A DNA stretch of 64,000 nucleotides from Microbacterium trichothecenolyticum. Its GTDB lineage: Bacteria; Actinomycetota; Actinomycetes; Actinomycetales; Microbacteriaceae. The notes beneath the pieces were generated by a model, which ran no database searches, was not told the origin of the DNA, and saw only the letters and a list, made by a program, of their open reading frames with translations. This document shows positions 43,697 through 57,195 of the stretch, one piece after another; position 1 is the stretch's first letter; every line of letters begins with the position of its first letter. Location: positions 992,001-1,056,000 of the forward strand of contig NZ_JAUTBF010000001.1 in the NCBI RefSeq assembly GCF_030818955.1. The letters are read 5' to 3'. Both the position numbers and the translations under genes were made by a program.

Positions 43697-44127
43697 CACC
43701 CCGCGCAGGGCCAGAACGGCACCGATCCACATCGCGGGGAACGCCCAGAGCAGTCCGAACCCATCGGTCGGGGCGCTCTCGCGGAGCAGGGCGATCGCCA
43801 CGACGTCCGCTACCGGCACGATGGGCGCGGCCCACGCGGGCAGCGACGCCCAGGGTACGAGCACCGCGACGATCCCGAGGACGAAGATGACGCCCGCGCC
43901 CGTCACGAACAGGGGTGCGCTGACGATGTGGCCCGACAGCATCGAAGCGATCGCACCGATCAGGGTGGCCGCCGACAGCATCAGCTGATTAGCGACGAGA
44001 GTCCGGCTCACAGCGGGGCGCTCACCGATGATCATGGGCGCCATGGGTCCGACCATAGCGTTCACCGGCCGGGCGCGGCGCGAGCGGGCCTGCGGCACGC
44101 CGGAGCCGGGGTACTCCCCCGGAGCGG

Positions 44128-44799
44128 TCAGAACCCGAAGTCGCCCCCGAAATCCCCACCGAAGTCGCCCCCGGCATCTCCCCATCCGGCGTCGACCGCC
44201 CCGGCATCCACGCCGCCGTCCCCGGCGAGATCCGCGCCCTCCGCCTCCATGCCGTCGGCGAAGCCCGCGTCGTAACCGGGATCGAACAGCGCCCCCACCA
44301 GCGCCGACCCCACCACGTAGCCGCCGATCGTGCCGAGCATCGAGGCGCCGAGCAGGGAACCGAACCCGGGCCCGTTCGAGAACGACCGTCCGCCGAACGT
44401 CCGCTCCATGAATCCGGGCTGCGTGTACTCGGCCCGCGTGGCGGCACGAGCGAGCGACGAGGGGTCGGCGTTCACCGGTCGCTCGGTCGGCGCCAAGCCC
44501 GACGACATCTCCTGGAGCACCTGCTGGCGCTGGGCGGGCGTCAGCCGGCCGAAGGCCTCGGCGTGCACCTGCTCCACGGTCTCGGGCGGGGCGGTTCGCA
44601 GAAGGTAGCGGTAGCGATCCACCGCCTGCTGGTCCTCGGCGGAACCGCTCGCGCTCGCGCGGGTATTCGGTGGCGGTGGCGGTGCGTACCGCCCGTCGCC
44701 GTCGCGCAGGTCGCTCGCCGAGCGACGCGGCGCCTCGGCGGCGTCACCACCGCGCCGGGGGTCGTCGCCGGAGCCGAACAGTCGATCGAGGAAGCCCAT
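44128..44799 (-). CDS. hypothetical protein with Gly/Asp-rich tail
   Basis: A 223-residue protein of unknown function. It starts MGFLDRLFG, then has a charged low-complexity stretch with five prolines. A helical segment 'LTPAQRQQVLQEMSSG' follows, then a glycine-rich hydrophobic segment 'FGSLLGASMLGTIGGYVVGSALVGALF' (about 148-174) that could insert in a membrane. The C-terminus is repeats of GG(D/G)F and GVDAG-type motifs. AAAGGA precedes the ATG. No domain family is assigned; the Asp/Gly tail could bind metal, but nothing shows this. Confidence 0.75.
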   Translation of the reverse strand: MGFLDRLFGSGDDPRRGGDAAEAPRRSASDLRDGDGRYAPPPPPNTRASASGSAEDQQAVDRYRYLLRTAPPETVEQVHAEAFGRLTPAQRQQVLQEMSSGLAPTERPVNADPSSLARAATRAEYTQPGFMERTFGGRSFSNGPGFGSLLGASMLGTIGGYVVGSALVGALFDPGYDAGFADGMEAEGADLAGDGGVDAGAVDAGWGDAGGDFGGDFGGDFGF

Positions 44800-44868
44800 G
44801 ACGTGTCCTTTCGCGTGTGATCCCCCACGGTAGAGGGCGCCGCTCGGAGCTGGCTGGGGCTTGCCTCG

Positions 44869-45420
44869 CTAACCGCGTCTCGCCAGCGCCTCACTCGTCC
44901 AGCGCGCATATCGCGCCCAGGGATCATCCACGCCCGCGGCAACGGCGGCGACGTGGATGTCGAGAGCGGCGCTGCGATGGAACCACTCGCTGCGGCCGAG
45001 GCGCTCACCGGCGAACTGCGCGTGGCGCCGGCGCTCCACGAGCCGGTCTCCGGGCTCGAAGGCAAGCACTTCGTCGTGCCAGATCGCGGCGAGGCGTCGG
45101 CGCGGGTGCGCGGTGGTGCCGATCTTGATCCGGTCCTCGTACCGCAGGTAGTACACCACGTCGACCCGGGGCGGGGGCAGCTCGTGATCGACCGGGTCTC
45201 CGTGACGCCACTCGCACACCGCGCAGAGCCAGCCGCTCGGCCACCGCACCCCGAGGCGCGAGCCGCACACGATGCACGGCGACGGCAGCAGATCGGTGAC
45301 GCCCTCGGCGGAAGCTGCCCAATCGACGCTCGCGGCGAGATGCCAGGTGCACAGCGCCACGGGCGCGTCGCGCGCCGCCGAAGCGGGGCAGTCGCTGACG
45401 AGGCAGTGGGGATCGGACAC
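44869..45420 (-). CDS. GIY-YIG-like (T5orf172/MUG113) domain protein with N-terminal Cys clusters
   Basis: A 183-residue protein. The N-terminal half has four Cys-containing groups (CLVSDC, LCTWH, CIVC, LCAVCEW) that may bind zinc. The C-terminal half reads 'VVYYLRYEDRIKIGTTAHPRRRLAAIWHDEVLAFEPGD' and later 'GRSEWFHRS', the pattern of T5orf172/MUG113 GIY-YIG domains. Such proteins are common in phage and actinobacterial genomes and their biochemical role is mostly unknown. A weak TAGCGT lies 6 nt before the GTG, again suggesting a leaderless mRNA. Confidence 0.75.
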   Translation of the reverse strand: MSDPHCLVSDCPASAARDAPVALCTWHLAASVDWAASAEGVTDLLPSPCIVCGSRLGVRWPSGWLCAVCEWRHGDPVDHELPPPRVDVVYYLRYEDRIKIGTTAHPRRRLAAIWHDEVLAFEPGDRLVERRRHAQFAGERLGRSEWFHRSAALDIHVAAVAAGVDDPWARYARWTSEALARRG

Positions 45421-45455
45421 GGGCCCACGCTACGTCCGACCCCCGACATCGTGCG

Positions 45456-47747
45456 TCAGTCGTCGGTCGACGCACCCTCGAGCACCAGGAAGAGACCGGC
45501 GTAGGGCCCCAGCTCGAGCGAGAAGCTCTGCAACTCGTCCACGCGTCCCACCACATCACCCGTCGTGGCATCGACGGCGGTGCTCTGCGGCACGAGCCAC
45601 TCCGAACGCACCGTTCCCTCGATCGTCTCGCCCGAGAAATTCAGAACCGTGATCTGCAGAGGCGCGTCCTCGCGCAGGCGGTCCCCGCCGTCGAGGCGGT
45701 GCACCATCACGAGCATGCTCGGGTGCCCCACCTGCGGAATGTCCACCTGCGACGCCACCGCGATGCCGTGGTCGCGTCGCGTCCGCAGCACGTCTCGCAG
45801 CCCCGTCAGGAACGAGTCCGGGTCGGCCTGCTGGCGGCCGAGCGAGCCGTACAGCGAGCGAGCGCGTGTCATGCCGGACGCCGACGATGCGGCATCGGGG
45901 GCGACGTCGAGCAGATCGTGCGCGCCGCGCTCGATCCAGCGGGTATCGCCCGAGGAGATGAGGTGGCGAACGTCGTCGGCGGGCAGGGTCAACGACCCCG
46001 TGAGGTCCCACCCCGAGAGCGCGAACACGCCGGGCTGCCACGAGTTGTACTTGGCGAGCAGCAGGTGGGCATCGCGGATCGCGGGGACGTCGGACTCGGT
46101 GACGTCGGCCAACGTCGCCTTGCCCTGAGTGGCGGCGATGAGGGATGCCGTGGTGCAGGCGATCCCGTTCTGCGTGAACACGAGATTGAAGTCGGCCTCG
46201 ACGGTCAGCTTCTCGGTCAGCTCGGCGCGCACCAGCTCGGCGATCTCGCCGCCGGTGTACTCACCATGACGGAAGGGGTAGACGGTGTCGCGATGCGTCG
46301 TCGCCCAGTGGACGAGCTCGTAGGTGAGCTCGTCATGATTCTGCATACCGTGGACGAGCTGGGCCGGCTCGAGTCCGGTCTCGAGGGCGGTCGTGAGTGC
46401 CAGGCGGAGGAACTCCGTGTTCGCGGTTGCGAGGGCGTGGTGATAGCCCGGACGCGTGACGAAGTCGTAGGAGAGGTCGGCGCCGACCGCCCCCGTGTCG
46501 CGGATGTCCTCCATCGTCAGATTCAGTTCTTGGAAGGTGAATCCGCCGACCTTGCGCACCATCCCGGCGATGATGTGGTTCGCGGCGTGCGACAGCGGGT
46601 GCCCCTCCGACCAGGCGGGCAGACCCTCGGCACTCTTCTCGACGCCGAGGAACCCGTTGGCGTCGAGCCGCAGCGCACTGGTGCCGAGATCGCCCAGTGA
46701 GTGCAGGGCATCGCCGATGACCAGGCGCATTCCCGCGAACGTCGGGTCGAGCCAGTTGATCGACGGCTGTCCCTCTTTGAAGTAGTGCAAGTACACCCAG
46801 CGCCGTTCCAAGCCGTCGGCACCGACCACGGGCGCTGTCGCGCTCCAGTTCGTCTCTTTCACCCCGGGCGTGTAGAAGATGACGCGCTGCAGCTCACCGA
46901 TGATGTAGCCGCGGGCACTGAGTTCGCGCTCGGTGTCGGCGTCGAGGTTGACGGAGTCCCGTCCCGCGGGCACCTCGGGCAGCAGCCCCCAGTCCTCGCG
47001 CGGGATCTCCACCATGTGGTAGATACCGGGGTAGTCCTTGTAGGCCATCTCGGCCAGCCGGAAGTCCGCGCCTTTGCCGGTGTGACCGGGCACGATGTCG
47101 TCGATCACACTGCCGCCGTGCGCATCGGCGACATCGGCGACACGGCGGAACGCGTTCTCGTCGCCGAAGTCGGGGTCGATCTGCGTACTGATGCGGTCGA
47201 AATGCCCGTCGACGCTGGGCGTCTCCTGCCACCCGGTGATGCCGCCCGCACGCTTCACGGGCCCGGTGTGGATGCCGTTGATCCCCACCCACTCGAACGC
47301 CTCCCACAGCGCTTCATCACCGAGCGCGTCGAGGAACGACTCCCCCGGACGCGTGATGAGCGAAATGGGATAGGCGGTGAACCAGACGTCGGTGGACTCG
47401 ATCGCTCGGCGCGCATCCGGTCGTGCGTAGGGATTGCGCCACATCGAGGGCTGGCCCGACAGTTGCCGGCTCAACACGTCGGCGTCCTTCAGCATCGACT
47501 GCCGCACGAGCCACTCGACATAGGACGGGTTCAAACCGTTGGCGTTGCGCGGGTCGGTGAGGAAGCGTCGAAGCGTCCCACCGCGGAACTGGTCGCGAGG
47601 GCGCAGACGTCGTGGGCGCGCGGGATACCTCTGCTCGTCGTAGCTGATCTCCGACGCCGGCTCGCCGGTCTCCTCTGCGGTGGACCCCTCGGTCACCTCC
47701 GTCACGTCGGGGCTCCGTTCGATCGCCCTCTCGTCGGCGTCTTCCAC
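45456..47747 (-). CDS. treS: TreS-like GH13 enzyme (maltose alpha-D-glucosyltransferase / trehalose synthase family)
   Basis: A 763-residue alpha-amylase-family protein. GH13 elements in order are '[17 protein letters not shown]' (region I, with Gly where Asn is usual), '[13 protein letters not shown]' with the candidate nucleophile Asp, '[13 protein letters not shown]' with the candidate general acid Glu, and '[15 protein letters not shown]' with the stabilising Asp. A beta-sandwich C-terminus follows. The first 50 residues are acidic and variable. TreS interconverts maltose and trehalose; the exact specificity here is uncertain because the barrel motifs deviate from characterised TreS. GGAGG lies 6 nt before the GTG. 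Confidence 0.78.
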   Translation of the reverse strand: MEDADERAIERSPDVTEVTEGSTAEETGEPASEISYDEQRYPARPRRLRPRDQFRGGTLRRFLTDPRNANGLNPSYVEWLVRQSMLKDADVLSRQLSGQPSMWRNPYARPDARRAIESTDVWFTAYPISLITRPGESFLDALGDEALWEAFEWVGINGIHTGPVKRAGGITGWQETPSVDGHFDRISTQIDPDFGDENAFRRVADVADAHGGSVIDDIVPGHTGKGADFRLAEMAYKDYPGIYHMVEIPREDWGLLPEVPAGRDSVNLDADTERELSARGYIIGELQRVIFYTPGVKETNWSATAPVVGADGLERRWVYLHYFKEGQPSINWLDPTFAGMRLVIGDALHSLGDLGTSALRLDANGFLGVEKSAEGLPAWSEGHPLSHAANHIIAGMVRKVGGFTFQELNLTMEDIRDTGAVGADLSYDFVTRPGYHHALATANTEFLRLALTTALETGLEPAQLVHGMQNHDELTYELVHWATTHRDTVYPFRHGEYTGGEIAELVRAELTEKLTVEADFNLVFTQNGIACTTASLIAATQGKATLADVTESDVPAIRDAHLLLAKYNSWQPGVFALSGWDLTGSLTLPADDVRHLISSGDTRWIERGAHDLLDVAPDAASSASGMTRARSLYGSLGRQQADPDSFLTGLRDVLRTRRDHGIAVASQVDIPQVGHPSMLVMVHRLDGGDRLREDAPLQITVLNFSGETIEGTVRSEWLVPQSTAVDATTGDVVGRVDELQSFSLELGPYAGLFLVLEGASTDD

Positions 47748-47853
47748 TCGCGACCTCCTCGCATCGTCGATACCCGACGCTACCGGGTGCGTACGACATC
47801 ACTCCGGCCCATTGACCGCGACGGGTGGCGTGCGAGAAAGAGGGCGGACGCCG

Positions 47854-49068
47854 TCACGTCGACCGCGTCGGCGCGTGGCGAAGAGCCGCCCACGCCGACA
47901 TCACGGCGATCGCGCACATCACGAGCACGACAATGAGGAACCAGAGCCATCCCGCCACGCCGAAGACCACGCCGAGAGCCCATCCGAACAGGCTCGATCC
48001 GCCGTAGTACCCGAGGTAGTAGAGCGACGACGCCTGCGCGCGCCCCACGGGTGCCGCGGCGACGGGCGTCCAACCGGACGCCACGGCGTGCGCGCCGAAG
48101 AAACCGGCCGTGAACAGCACGAGCCCGATCGCCACCACCCCGGTCTCCGGGACGGCCAAGAGCACCACTCCCGCTGCCATCACACCGGTCGACACCGCGA
48201 GGACGGGAAACCGCCCGTAACGGACCGCGAGGGCACCCGCGCGCGGCGATGACAACGTCCCCGCGAGGTACGCCGAGAACAGCAATGTGACGATGCCCGG
48301 CGCAAGCGAGAACGGCGGTTGCACCAGGTGGAACCCGAGGTAGTTGTACACGGCCACGAAGGCGCCCATCAGCAGAAACGCCTGGGCGTACAACGCCAAC
48401 TGTACCGGTGATCGCAGATTCACGCCGATCCGACGCCACACGCCGGGCCCTCGCTCGGCCCTGTCGCGACCCGACACGAAGCCCCGCGCACGGGGAACCA
48501 TGACGAGGAACAGCGCCGCCGCCACGACGCACAGCAGAATGACGGATGCCACTCCCCACCGCCATCCGCCGAGGTCGCCGACCCAGCCCGACACGACGCG
48601 ACCCGACAGCCCACCCACCGTCGTGCCCGCGATGTAGGAGCCGGCGGCCGCCGCCACATGACGGGGATGGACCTCCTCGCTCAGATAGGCCAGCGCGACG
48701 GCGGGCACCGCGCCGAGCGCCGCCCCCTCGAGCAGGCGAATCGCGAGCAGGATGCCAAGATCGTGCGCGACAAGGCTCAGCGCCCCGAGAACAGTGGCGA
48801 GGATCACGCCCCACGCCATGGCCCCCACCCGGCCGATGCGATCGGCGACGACGGACCAGGGCAGCACCGCAGCCGCGAGTCCCAGCGTGGAAGCCGACAC
48901 GGTCAGTGCCGCCGACGCGGGGCCCGATCCGAGATCGGCCGAGATCAGCGGCAGGACGGCCTGCGTCGCGTACAGCTGAGCGAACGTCGCCACACCGCCG
49001 AAGAACAGTCCCGCAAGCAGCAGACGGTAGTCGCGACTCCCGGGAACATGCCCTGGGAATGTGCTCAC
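47854..49068 (-). CDS. MFS transporter
   Basis: A 404-residue protein with about twelve membrane segments. The loop 2-3 motif 'VVADRIGRVGAMAWG' is the MFS signature, with the related 'LSSPRAGALAVRYGRFPV' in the second half. Resembles YnfM/arabinose-efflux-type drug:H+ antiporters, but the substrate is unknown. The GTG giving STFPGHVPGSRDY was chosen: TACAGT (49075-49080) lies exactly 6 nt upstream, indicating a leaderless transcript, whereas longer starts would run into the rRNA terminator hairpins. Confidence 0.87.
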   Translation of the reverse strand: MSTFPGHVPGSRDYRLLLAGLFFGGVATFAQLYATQAVLPLISADLGSGPASAALTVSASTLGLAAAVLPWSVVADRIGRVGAMAWGVILATVLGALSLVAHDLGILLAIRLLEGAALGAVPAVALAYLSEEVHPRHVAAAAGSYIAGTTVGGLSGRVVSGWVGDLGGWRWGVASVILLCVVAAALFLVMVPRARGFVSGRDRAERGPGVWRRIGVNLRSPVQLALYAQAFLLMGAFVAVYNYLGFHLVQPPFSLAPGIVTLLFSAYLAGTLSSPRAGALAVRYGRFPVLAVSTGVMAAGVVLLAVPETGVVAIGLVLFTAGFFGAHAVASGWTPVAAAPVGRAQASSLYYLGYYGGSSLFGWALGVVFGVAGWLWFLIVVLVMCAIAVMSAWAALRHAPTRST

Positions 49069-49097
49069 ACATCGACTGTAGCGAGCACACGCGAAAA

Positions 49098-49151
49098 CGA
49101 CGAAGCGCCTCGTGCAGACCCCCGGAGAGGATGGCACGAGGCGCTTCGTCG
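49098..49151 (-). terminator. second (distal) rRNA operon terminator
   Basis: An 18-bp perfect inverted repeat (49098-49115 and 49134-49151) with an 18-nt loop, downstream of the first hairpin on the rRNA strand and just upstream of the MFS promoter. It probably insulates that gene from rRNA readthrough. Confidence 0.7.
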
Positions 49152-49167
49152 ATACACGTCGTAAATG

Positions 49168-49201
49168 CGAAATGGCCACCCAGCTTTGGGTGGCCATTTC
49201 G
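49168..49201 (-). terminator. rRNA operon terminator
   Basis: A perfect 15-bp stem CGAAATGGCCACCCA / TGGGTGGCCATTTCG with a GCTT loop, 10 bp past the 5S gene. Confidence 0.88.
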
Positions 49202-49210
49202 TTAAAGGAA

Positions 49211-49328
49211 GTCCGGCGGTGTCCTACTCTCCCACAGGGTCCCCCCTGCAGTACCATCGGCGCTGAGAGGCTTAGCTTCCGGGTTCGGAATGTAACCGGG
49301 CGTTTCCCTCTCGCTATGGCCGCCGAAA
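49211..49328 (-). rRNA. rrf: 5S ribosomal RNA
   Basis: About 118 nt. Read on the minus strand it starts GTTTCGGCGGCCATAGCGAG, contains CGAACCCGGAAGCTAAG and ends with the complementary ACACCGCCGG. Ends are approximate. Confidence 0.93.
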
Positions 49329-49427
49329 CACTATTGATGTTTCAAAAACCAACAACGATCAATCATTGCTGCGTTCCCGACCGTACATCGAGAACCACTC
49401 AGTGGACGCAAGCACCAAAAACGGTGT

Positions 49428-54477
<5,050 letters not shown>

Positions 54478-55048
54478 AGAAAAATGCCGCCCAACCGGAA
54501 TAAGGCCGGGACAAGCGAGTTCAATCTGACCAAAAAGATAAATCATTGCTGACTATCCATCGCCAACCCCCGAAAGAGTTGGACTTTGATCCAAAGGAAT
54601 TTCTCGCAATCCGAAAAACGGACCGACGAGGAATAAATTGGCATTTGACAAGTGCACGCTGTTGAGTTCTCAAGGAACGGACGCACCCACAGAAACGATC
54701 TCTCGACCTACCCGTGAGGCAGTTCACTTCTATATGAGACCATTCGAACCTTGTGATTCTCACCGTGGGACCTATCAAGAAGATCAGCGTCGTAAGAACC
54801 GGTCGAATGACCAGAACCAAAACTCTACACCATCCGGCGGAGGTTTTGGACTGTTCACCACTTGAGAGGACGCGGGGCCTTTCGGCCGCTCCGCTCTCCC
54901 CTGTGGGGCGAACAAGTAATAAGTTACGCGGATCCCGCCCACTCGTCCAATCCACAGCGCCGCCCGGGCGTGTCGCGACGCCGAAACCGCGGAAAAACGC
55001 GGTTTTCGAGAGTTCGGCCCGCACCGGGCCGCCTGTGGCCCCGGAGAG
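54478..55048 (-). promoter_or_regulatory. rRNA operon leader and promoter region
   Basis: No protein gene fits this 571-bp gap. The minus strand carries CCTTGAGAACTCAACAGCGT (about 54657-54676), the conserved leader boxA-like element. A promoter candidate is TTGGAC (54945-54950), 18-bp spacer, TAACTT (54921-54926), giving a leader of about 440 nt. Another -10-like TATAGA occurs near 54730. The promoter assignments are tentative; the antiterminator element is clear. Confidence 0.55.
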
Positions 55049-55222
55049 TCAGACGAGCGATGAGATCGATGCCAGCGAGGCCGCGGCATCCGTGTGTCCC
55101 CCGGTGAACTCGATGCCACCGAAGAACATGGCGCCGAGGACGAGCGCGAAGACGAACAGGATCGACAGGAACAGCACGGCCACGCCGGCGAGGGTGATCA
55201 GGAGCGGGAGTCGGTTTGCCAT
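55049..55222 (-). CDS. small single-pass membrane protein of unknown function
   Basis: A 57-residue protein starting MANRLPLLITLAGVAVLFLS, one long hydrophobic segment (residues 6-35, with an Ala-Gly-Phe-rich second half) and a polar C-terminus 'GIEFTGGHTDAAASLASISSLV'. Too short and simple for a family call. It lies downstream of rpsA on the same strand, after the rpsA terminator, and upstream of the rRNA promoters. The hydrophobic pattern and codon use support a real gene; a single-span membrane peptide is the safest description. Confidence 0.6.
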   Translation of the reverse strand: MANRLPLLITLAGVAVLFLSILFVFALVLGAMFFGGIEFTGGHTDAAASLASISSLV

Positions 55223-55277
55223 GGAACGATCCTGCCCTGGGCTGTGGTCTGAATGCGGGGGCTTGCGCGGAAACGAC

Positions 55278-55311
55278 CGAAGGCCGGCACCCCGAGGGGT
55301 ACCGGCCTTCG
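55278..55311 (-). terminator. terminator of rpsA
   Basis: Two 16-nt arms CGAAGGCCGG(C/T)ACCCC with one mismatch, 12 bp past the rpsA stop. The tip must open to allow a loop. Confidence 0.8.
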
Positions 55312-55323
55312 ATGAGGAACCGA

Positions 55324-56778
55324 TCAGCGACCGGAGAGCTTCTCGCGAAGCGCAGCCAGCGACTCGTCGTCGGCGAGGGTGCCCTGGGCGGGCGACTCGG
55401 ACGAGAACGAACCACCGAACGAACCGGTGTCGGTGGGGTTGGCAGCCTCGGCCTCGAGAGCCTTGGTGACGGCAGCCTTGTGAGCCTCCCAGCGACCCTG
55501 GGCCGCGGCGTACTCCTGCTCCCACTGCTCGCGCTGAGCGTCGAAGCCCTCGAGCCACGCACCCGACTCGGGGTCGAAGCCCTCGGGGTACTTGTACTCG
55601 CCACGCTCGTCGTACTCGGTGGCCATGCCGTACAGCGCCGGGTCGAACTCGGTGCCGTTGGGGTCGACCGACTCGTTGGCCTGCTTGAGCGACAGCGAGA
55701 TGCGGCGACGCTCGAGGTCGATGTCGATGATCTTGACGAAGACCTCTTCGCCGACCGACACGACCTGCTCGGCGAGCTCGACGTGCTTGCCGGACAGCTC
55801 CGAGATGTGCACGAGGCCCTCGATGCCGTCTGCGACGCGCACGAACGCACCGAACGGAACGAGCTTGGTGACCTTGCCCGGAGCGATCTGGCCGATCGCG
55901 TGGGTGCGGGCGAACACCTGCCACGGGTCTTCCTGCGTCGCCTTGAGCGAGAGCGACACGCGCTCGCGGTCGAGGTCGACCTCGAGGATCTCGACGGTGA
56001 CCTCCTGGCCCACCTCGACGACCTCGGAAGCGTGCTCGATGTGCTTCCAGGAGAGCTCGGAGACGTGCACGAGGCCGTCTACGCCGCCCAGGTCGACGAA
56101 CGCACCGAAGTTGACGATCGACGAGACCGTGCCCTTGCGGACCTGGCCCTTGTGCAGGTTGTTGAGGAACGTGGTGCGCGACTCGGACTGCGTCTGCTCG
56201 AGCAGGGCGCGGCGCGAGAGCACGACGTTGTTGCGGTTCTTGTCGAGCTCGAGGATCTTGGCCTCGATCTCCTGACCGAGGTACGGCGTGAGGTCGCGGA
56301 CGCGGCGCAGCTCGATGAGCGAAGCCGGGAGGAAGCCGCGGAGGCCGATGTCGACGATGAGACCACCCTTGACGACCTCGATCACGGAACCGGTGACGAC
56401 ACCGTCGTTCTCCTTGATCTTCTCGACGTCGCCCCACGCACGCTCGTACTGTGCGCGCTTCTTGGACAGGATGAGGCGACCTTCCTTGTCCTCCTTCTGG
56501 AGAACGAGGGCCTCGACGTGATCGCCGACGTTGACGACCTCGTTGGGGTCGACGTCGTGCTTGATCGAAAGCTCGCGCGAGGGGATGACACCCTCGGTCT
56601 TGTAACCGACGTCGAGGAGCACCTCGTCGCGGTCGATCTTCACGACGGTGCCCTCGATGAGGTCGCCGTCGTTGAAGAACTTCAGGGTCTTCTCGACAGC
56701 GGCGAGGAAGTCCTCGGCCGAGCCGATGTCGTTGATCGCGACCTGCTTGATAGCGGGAGCGGTCGTTGCGGTAGTCAT
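55324..56778 (-). CDS. rpsA: 30S ribosomal protein S1
   Basis: A 484-residue S1 with four OB-fold S1 domains between about residues 38 and 375. Each has the pattern 'G.V..I...G.FVDL', for example 'KGTVSSIVNFGAFVDLGGVDGLVHVSELSWKHI' split by short linkers. A charged C-terminal tail follows. S1 helps mRNAs bind the 30S subunit. The ATG giving MTTATTAPAIKQVAI was chosen; the frame upstream is merely open. Translation of leaderless mRNAs, apparently common here, does not need S1. It has a long leader upstream. Confidence 0.95.
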   Translation of the reverse strand: MTTATTAPAIKQVAINDIGSAEDFLAAVEKTLKFFNDGDLIEGTVVKIDRDEVLLDVGYKTEGVIPSRELSIKHDVDPNEVVNVGDHVEALVLQKEDKEGRLILSKKRAQYERAWGDVEKIKENDGVVTGSVIEVVKGGLIVDIGLRGFLPASLIELRRVRDLTPYLGQEIEAKILELDKNRNNVVLSRRALLEQTQSESRTTFLNNLHKGQVRKGTVSSIVNFGAFVDLGGVDGLVHVSELSWKHIEHASEVVEVGQEVTVEILEVDLDRERVSLSLKATQEDPWQVFARTHAIGQIAPGKVTKLVPFGAFVRVADGIEGLVHISELSGKHVELAEQVVSVGEEVFVKIIDIDLERRRISLSLKQANESVDPNGTEFDPALYGMATEYDERGEYKYPEGFDPESGAWLEGFDAQREQWEQEYAAAQGRWEAHKAAVTKALEAEAANPTDTGSFGGSFSSESPAQGTLADDESLAALREKLSGR

Positions 56779-57195
56779 GTAGTGGGTTGTCCTAGTTGGG
56801 TGTGGTGTCGGGCTCCGACTCCTGTGCTCATCGGTCGAGACCGGGAGCCGTCGCGCACACGCCCGCCGGAAGGCGAACGGATGCCACGAGTCGAAGCGAA
56901 GCGGATTGATCGTGCGATGCCACGGGGCAGCCGGAGAAACAGGCAAAGCCCCACGTGTGACGCCTCAGTCTAGCGCACACGTCTCCTCGCCGTCGTCGAC
57001 CGGTGACGGACGCCCTTCCGCACTGCACGCGGTGGATGCACATACGGGCCGAGACCAGCGTTTTCTCCTCGGGCGATCTTGCACGAGGCGCCCAGGTGGT
57101 GTCCAGACAGGCGTGCCAGGCTCCCGGGCTTGTGCTCGCTCGACGCGGGCCGGACGGCGGTACCCGCGCCGTCCCCCTCACGTGAAACCGGTTCT
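56779..57195. promoter_or_regulatory. divergent intergenic region: rpsA leader and promoter
   Basis: A gap of 417 bp without a supported gene. TAGACT on the minus strand (56968-56973) is the best rpsA -10, giving a leader of about 180 nt, long enough for autoregulation as known for S1 in other bacteria. On the plus side I see no clear promoter or riboswitch for the secreted protein gene. No match to the c-di-AMP riboswitch that precedes some actinobacterial cell-wall hydrolase genes was recognised. Confidence 0.45.

Larger units (their letters stand above)
41144..44044 (-). pseudogene. sensor histidine kinase gene split by an IS3-family element
   Basis: The coding parts are 43697-44044 (N-terminal 116 residues, four membrane segments) and 41144-42412 (422 residues). 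The latter has two more membrane segments, a PAS-like region, HisKA 'SVSHELRTPLTS' with the phospho-His, N box 'DNLLANAVKYNS', and G boxes DDGPGIS and GSGLGLAI. Both parts are in the same frame and join at a valine codon that is the 3-bp target duplication (CAC on the plus strand), giving 'LALRGV|LVLIAG' and a protein of about 538 residues. The start at 44044 is tentative (TATGGT lies 7 nt upstream). The 3' part still has an ATG inside the IS and could be expressed as a truncated kinase. Confidence 0.9.
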
